From positions 1 to 7,618 of the forward strand of contig JBBSUX010000170.1 of NCBI GenBank assembly GCA_038234045.1: a DNA stretch of 7,618 nt, in the 5' to 3' direction. Positions 4,607 to 7,618 of the stretch are shown here, piece by piece (positions within the stretch are counted from its first letter, which is position 1; the number at the start of each line of letters is the position of its first letter). The notes below the pieces were generated by a model. The model was given only the letters and a program-made list of their open reading frames with translations. It was not told where the DNA came from and ran no database searches. Made by a program: the position numbers and the translations under genes. Origin of the DNA: JBBSUX01 sp038234045 (lineage in GTDB: Bacteria > Pseudomonadota > Gammaproteobacteria > Burkholderiales > Burkholderiaceae_C).

Positions 4607-6003
4607 GCAAGAAAAAAAATCCCGACAGTTCTTCGGTGCAGGTGCCATTGGCCGAGCAGCTCCGCCCGCACTCCCTCAGCGAAGTGATCGGGCAGGATCA
4701 GTTGCTGGGGCCTGGCAAGCCGCTGCGTATCGCATTCGAATCGGGCCAGCCGCATTCCTGCATCCTGTGGGGCCCGCCAGGAACCGGCAAGACGACCATC
4801 GCACGCCTGATGGCCGACGCCTTCGACGCACAGTTCATCACGATCAGCGCAGTGCTCGGCGGCGTGAAGGACATCCGTGAAGCGGTTGAGCGGGCCACGG
4901 CAGTTCGTGGCGGGTTGGTGCCGCAGGGAACGATCGTCTTCGTGGATGAGGTGCACCGGTTCAACAAGAGCCAGCAGGATGCCTTCCTGCCGCATGTGGA
5001 GTCGGGTCTTTTTACCTTCATCGGCGCAACTACCGAAAACCCGTCGTTCGAGGTTAATTCGGCGCTGCTGTCACGCGCCGCGGTGTACGTGCTGCAACCG
5101 CTCACGGAAGAAAATCTCAAGCAAATAGTGGCTGTAGCGCAATACAGAAAAGCGCTGCCAGCTATTGAAAAAGAAGCGATTGATCGGCTGGCGGCGTATG
5201 CCGACGGTGACGCCCGCCGGCTGCTCAATACGCTGGAAACCCTTGCGGTGGCAGCCCGCGTCGAGCAGATCGATCACATCGGTGACGAGTGGGTGCTGCG
5301 GGTGCTGGGCGAGCGGATGCGCCGCTACGACAAGGGCGGCGACCAGTTCTACGACACCATATCTGCCCTGCATAAATCGGTGCGTGGGAGTGATCCCGAT
5401 GCATCGCTTTACTGGCTGATGCGAATGCTCGATGGCGGGGCTGATCCGCTTTATATGGCGCGCCGGTTGGTGCGCATGGCAAGCGAAGACATCGGGCTGG
5501 CGGATCCGCGTGCTCTGCGGATGGCGCTGGATGCGGCCGAGGTGTACCAGCGACTCGGCACGCCCGAGGGCGAGCTGGCATTGGCTGAATGTGTGATTTA
5601 TCTGGCCATGGCGCCCAAGTCCAATGCCGTTTACAAGGCCTATGGCGCGGCGCGTGCGTGGGTCAAGAAAGATGGCACCCGGCCCGTGCCCATGCACCTG
5701 CGCAATGCGCCCACCAAGCTGATGAAGGAGATGGATTTTGGCAAGGGCTACCGTTATGCACATGGCGAGGACAATGCCTTTGCGGCTGGCGAGCGCTATC
5801 TGCCTGACGGTATGCCGGAGCCCGGCTTCTATCAGCCCGCGCCGCGCGGACTGGAGTTGCGGATCGGCGAGCGATTGCGTGAACTGCGGGCACGCAATGC
5901 GGATGCTGAAAGCGAGCCGATTGCAAGCGAGCCGATTGAGAAGAACGGTCCAGATTCTGATCCCGCAGGCAATGTACCCGGTGCGCAAGGCGGCAGCGTA
6001 TAG
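4594..6003 (+). CDS. rarA: Replication-associated recombination protein A (AAA+ ATPase RarA/MgsA)
   Basis: RarA is a cytoplasmic AAA+ ATPase related to clamp-loader subunits and eukaryotic WRNIP1; it acts at stalled replication forks. The 469 residues include Walker A GPPGTGKT (60-67), Walker B VFVDEVH (115-121), sensor 1 GATTENPSF (144-152), the arginine-finger region LLSRAAVY (158-165) and the sensor 2 motif DGDARRLLNTLE (204-215). The C-terminal tetramerisation and MgsA domain is marked by SDPDASLYWLMRML, MASEDIGLADP and APKSNAVYKAY. The E. coli protein is slightly shorter (447). The extra length is mostly a tail after about 435 that carries a SEPIA-SEPIE duplication. ATG 4594 is used here; ATG 4603 is equally possible, because it overlaps the stop of a small upstream ORF. 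A palindromic, A/T-richer segment is embedded in frame around codons 177-191. lolA and serS, the usual neighbours, are absent from both flanks. Confidence 0.95.
   Translation: MSSMSKKKNPDSSSVQVPLAEQLRPHSLSEVIGQDQLLGPGKPLRIAFESGQPHSCILWGPPGTGKTTIARLMADAFDAQFITISAVLGGVKDIREAVERATAVRGGLVPQGTIVFVDEVHRFNKSQQDAFLPHVESGLFTFIGATTENPSFEVNSALLSRAAVYVLQPLTEENLKQIVAVAQYRKALPAIEKEAIDRLAAYADGDARRLLNTLETLAVAARVEQIDHIGDEWVLRVLGERMRRYDKGGDQFYDTISALHKSVRGSDPDASLYWLMRMLDGGADPLYMARRLVRMASEDIGLADPRALRMALDAAEVYQRLGTPEGELALAECVIYLAMAPKSNAVYKAYGAARAWVKKDGTRPVPMHLRNAPTKLMKEMDFGKGYRYAHGEDNAFAAGERYLPDGMPEPGFYQPAPRGLELRIGERLRELRARNADAESEPIASEPIEKNGPDSDPAGNVPGAQGGSV
5124..5166. repeat. Imperfect palindrome embedded in frame in rarA
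   Basis: The left arm AATAGTGGCTGTAGCGC (5124-5140) is an imperfect reverse complement of the right arm GCGCTGCCAGCTATT (5152-5166): AATAG, TGGC and AGCGC all pair, with small insertions between them. The flanks (from about 5110 to 5185) are visibly richer in A and T than the rest of the gene. The pattern, AATAGCTG-type ends around AGCGCT cores, resembles a dispersed intergenic palindrome I associate with Comamonadaceae. Here it is read through as QIVAVAQYRKALPAIEK. Confidence 0.55.
5910..5939. repeat. 15-bp in-frame tandem duplication in the rarA tail
   Basis: AAGCGAGCCGATTGC (5910-5924) is followed directly by AAGCGAGCCGATTGA (5925-5939), which differ in the last base only. The unit is five codons long and keeps the frame. 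It doubles the peptide SEPIA/SEPIE in the acidic C-terminal tail outside the conserved RarA domains, probably through replication slippage. Confidence 0.85.
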
Positions 6004-6024
6004 GTCTGCGAACGGAGCGTAGAG

Positions 6025-6144
6025 ATGCGAAAGGACGGAGCATCCAACGGGCGAATGCATCGCGCGCCCTACGTGAAAACCACCGCGTCAACAAAGGGAA
6101 AACCCCGTCTGACGGCGGCTCGTGTCCTGCGCTCAGTGACCTAG
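6025..6144 (+). CDS. Possible 39-residue basic peptide between rarA and livH
   Basis: An ATG at 6025 has GGAG at 6014-6017, seven bases upstream, and opens a 39-codon frame ending in TAG at 6142-6144. The peptide is strongly basic (ten Lys or Arg against one Asp), with no membrane segment or known domain. The stop lies eleven bases before the hairpin at 6156-6201, an arrangement reminiscent of leader-peptide regulation. Leu, Ile and Val codons are not clustered (two Leu, three Val, no Ile), however. It may be a random open frame. Confidence 0.25.
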   Translation: MRKDGASNGRMHRAPYVKTTASTKGKPRLTAARVLRSVT

Positions 6145-6155
6145 AATTTCCGCGC

Positions 6156-6201
6156 AACCCGCCCTTGCCGCCATCCTGCGTGCAATCCTGGCGGGTTTTT
6201 T
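6156..6201 (+). terminator. Terminator-like hairpin between rarA and livH
   Basis: AACCCGCC (6156-6163) pairs perfectly with GGCGGGTT (6190-6197), and the T run at 6196-6201 follows. The loop is long (26 bases) but can extend the stem through TTGC (6165-6168) with GCAA (6182-6185). It can end the rarA transcript. It may alternatively act as an attenuator in the livH leader, since livH begins 50 bases later. Confidence 0.6.
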
Positions 6202-6251
6202 GCTAGAACCGCCGTGGGCCGCGCCGGTTCAACAAGTGAAGGAAACAAGCG

Positions 6252-7181
6252 ATGGAAATTCTGCTGCAGCAGATCATCAACGGACTGGTCCTGGGCAGCA
6301 TGTATGCCCTGATCGCTCTGGGCTACACCATGGTGTACGGCATCATCAACCTGATCAACTTCGCGCATGGCGAGGTGATGATGGTGGGCGCGCTTACCAG
6401 CTGGAGCATCATCGGCTTGATGCAGGATTCGATGCCCGGCACACCTGGCTGGGTCATCCTGATCATCTCCATGATCATTGCCTGCATCGTCGCGGCGGTG
6501 CTGAATTTCGTCATCGAAAAGGTCGCCTACCGCCCGCTGCGCAACAGCCCCAAGCTGGCGCCACTGATCACTGCAATCGGCATGTCGCTGTTGCTGCAAA
6601 CGCTGGCGTTGATCATCTGGAAGCCCAACTACAAGGTGTTTCCTTCGCTGCTGCCAACCACGCCCTACGACATAGGCGGCGCGGTCATCACGCCGACCCA
6701 AGTGCTGATCTTGGGGCTCACTGCGGTGTCGCTCGCAATCCTGATGTGGATCGTCAATTTCACCCGCTTGGGCCGAGCAATGCGAGCCACTTCCGAGAAC
6801 CCGCGCGTGGCGGCACTGATGGGTGTCAAGCCCGACTTTGTGATCTCGGCCACCTTTGTCATCGGCGCCATCCTGGCTGCTTTGGCAGGCGTGATGTTTG
6901 CCGCCAATTACGGAACGGCATATCACACGATGGGTTTTTTGCCCGGCCTGAAGGCGTTCACAGCTGCTGTTTTCGGAGGGATCGGTAACCTGGGAGGCGC
7001 CGTTCTCGGTGGCATCTTGCTCGGATTGATCGAATCCATCGGCTCAGGCTACATCGGCCAACTCACCGGTGGTCTGCTGGGCAGCAACTACACCGATATC
7101 TTCGCGTTCGTGGTGCTCATCATCGTTCTCACCCTCCGGCCTTCCGGGCTGCTCGGCGAGCGCGTTGCTGACCGTGCCTGA
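6252..7181 (+). CDS. livH: Branched-chain amino acid ABC transporter permease LivH
   Basis: LivH is one of two inner-membrane permease subunits of the high-affinity ABC importer for leucine, isoleucine and valine, working with LivM, two ATPases (LivG, LivF) and a periplasmic binding protein. The 309-residue protein is hydrophobic throughout, with about eight membrane segments. It carries the LivH hallmark GYTMVYGIINLINFAHGE (24-41) and the cytoplasmic loop RAMRATSENPRVAALMGV (175-192), which contacts the ATPase. Also present are a glycine-rich segment VFGGIGNLGGAVLGG (240-254) and the C-terminal RPSGLLGER. Length is normal for the family. A good ribosome binding site, GAAGGAA (6238-6244), lies seven bases before the ATG. 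livM follows after 24 bases, clearly in the same operon. Some related permeases carry urea or amides, so substrate specificity is inferred from family only. Confidence 0.95.
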   Translation: MEILLQQIINGLVLGSMYALIALGYTMVYGIINLINFAHGEVMMVGALTSWSIIGLMQDSMPGTPGWVILIISMIIACIVAAVLNFVIEKVAYRPLRNSPKLAPLITAIGMSLLLQTLALIIWKPNYKVFPSLLPTTPYDIGGAVITPTQVLILGLTAVSLAILMWIVNFTRLGRAMRATSENPRVAALMGVKPDFVISATFVIGAILAALAGVMFAANYGTAYHTMGFLPGLKAFTAAVFGGIGNLGGAVLGGILLGLIESIGSGYIGQLTGGLLGSNYTDIFAFVVLIIVLTLRPSGLLGERVADRA

Positions 7182-7205
7182 GCCTGCTTACGAAAGGACC
7201 GCTCC

Positions 7206-7618
7206 ATGATGAATTTCGGAAGCAGAAAGAAGAACGCTTCGGCGTGGGTGGCGTTCGCCATCGCGGTGCTGCTGCTGCCCTTGTTACTGCAGTTCTTCGG
7301 TAACGCCTGGGTGCGGATCGCCGATTTCGCCCTGCTGTATGTATTGCTGGCGCTTGGCCTCAACATCGTGGTCGGCTACGCAGGCCTGCTGGACCTGGGC
7401 TACGTCGCCTTCTATGCAGTGGGTGCCTATCTGTTCGCGTTGCTCGCGTCTCCGCACCTGTCGAATACCTTTCCCTGGATTGCGGCGTATTTCCCCCACG
7501 GACTTCACACCCCTATCTGGATAGTGATTCCGGTCGCCGCGATCGTGGCGGCGATGGCGGGCGCGCTGCTGGGCGCACCCACCTTGAAGCTGCGCGGAGA
7601 CTACCTGGCGATCGTGAC
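7206..7618 (+). CDS. livM: Branched-chain amino acid ABC transporter permease LivM (partial, 3' end outside window)
   Basis: The first 137 codons of the second permease subunit are present and the frame is open at the right edge. After a short basic N-terminus come hydrophobic segments at about 13-31, 38-55, 64-82 and 103-123. The LivM signature LNIVVGYAGLLDLGYVAFYAVGAY lies at about 52-75, split here by position: LNIVVGYAGLLDLG (52-65) and then YVAFYAVGAY (66-75). GAPTLKLRGDYLAIV, near the end of the visible part, is the conserved segment of LivM proteins. GAAAGGA (7192-7198) is a strong ribosome binding site. The ATG at 7206 is followed by a second ATG at 7209, and either could start translation. 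The 24-base gap after livH indicates co-transcription; livG and livF are expected downstream. Confidence 0.92.
   Translation, partial: MMNFGSRKKNASAWVAFAIAVLLLPLLLQFFGNAWVRIADFALLYVLLALGLNIVVGYAGLLDLGYVAFYAVGAYLFALLASPHLSNTFPWIAAYFPHGLHTPIWIVIPVAAIVAAMAGALLGAPTLKLRGDYLAIV

Noticed and set aside
5071..6926. - strand frames of 329 and 261 codons opposite rarA and livH
   Set aside because: They are antisense to genes with clear family motifs, have shadow-type composition and no plausible domains.
1..7618. CRISPR array, toxin-antitoxin pair, prophage genes or complete insertion sequence
   Set aside because: No regularly spaced repeats, transposase, integrase or phage motifs were found. The only tandem array (76-119) has no spacers.

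Overview
The window is GC-rich (about 60% by eye) with high GC at third codon positions. It looks like a chromosomal segment from a betaproteobacterium of the order Burkholderiales, probably family Comamonadaceae. The basis is the sequence character of RarA and of the LivH/LivM permeases, plus an imperfect palindrome inside rarA that resembles a dispersed palindrome I associate with Comamonadaceae. The taxonomic placement is inference; no database search was possible.

Left part (1-680): the 3' end of a tRNA, most likely tRNA-Ser, is followed by its own intrinsic terminator. About 600 bases without a convincing intact gene come next. This stretch holds an 11-bp tandem repeat, a long stem-loop, an 8-bp tandem duplication, and at least one coding-like fragment with no start codon (303-584, + strand). 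It reads like decayed accessory DNA at a tRNA 3' end.

Middle part (681-4396): a membrane-anchored endonuclease/exonuclease/phosphatase-family protein lies on the - strand. Next is a short + strand gene for a 68-residue protein of unknown function. It converges on a 773-residue molybdopterin oxidoreductase of the FdhF/YdeP family on the - strand. Between the first two lies a 170-bp gap with two very short coding-like pieces.

Right part (4397-7618): rarA, for the replication-associated recombination AAA+ ATPase, is divergent from the oxidoreductase. A possible short upstream ORF overlaps one of its start codons. After rarA come a small possible ORF and a terminator-like hairpin, and then livH and livM, the two permease genes of a branched-chain amino acid ABC transporter. 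livM runs off the right edge; the remaining liv genes (ATPases, binding protein) are expected beyond it.

Functionally the window is mostly housekeeping (tRNA, RarA, Liv transport) with an inserted or rearranged block (EEP protein, small protein, YdeP-like enzyme). I found no clear new multi-gene system. The points most worth checking are the palindrome embedded in rarA, the small ORFs upstream of rarA and livH, and the repeat- and hairpin-rich strip downstream of the tRNA.
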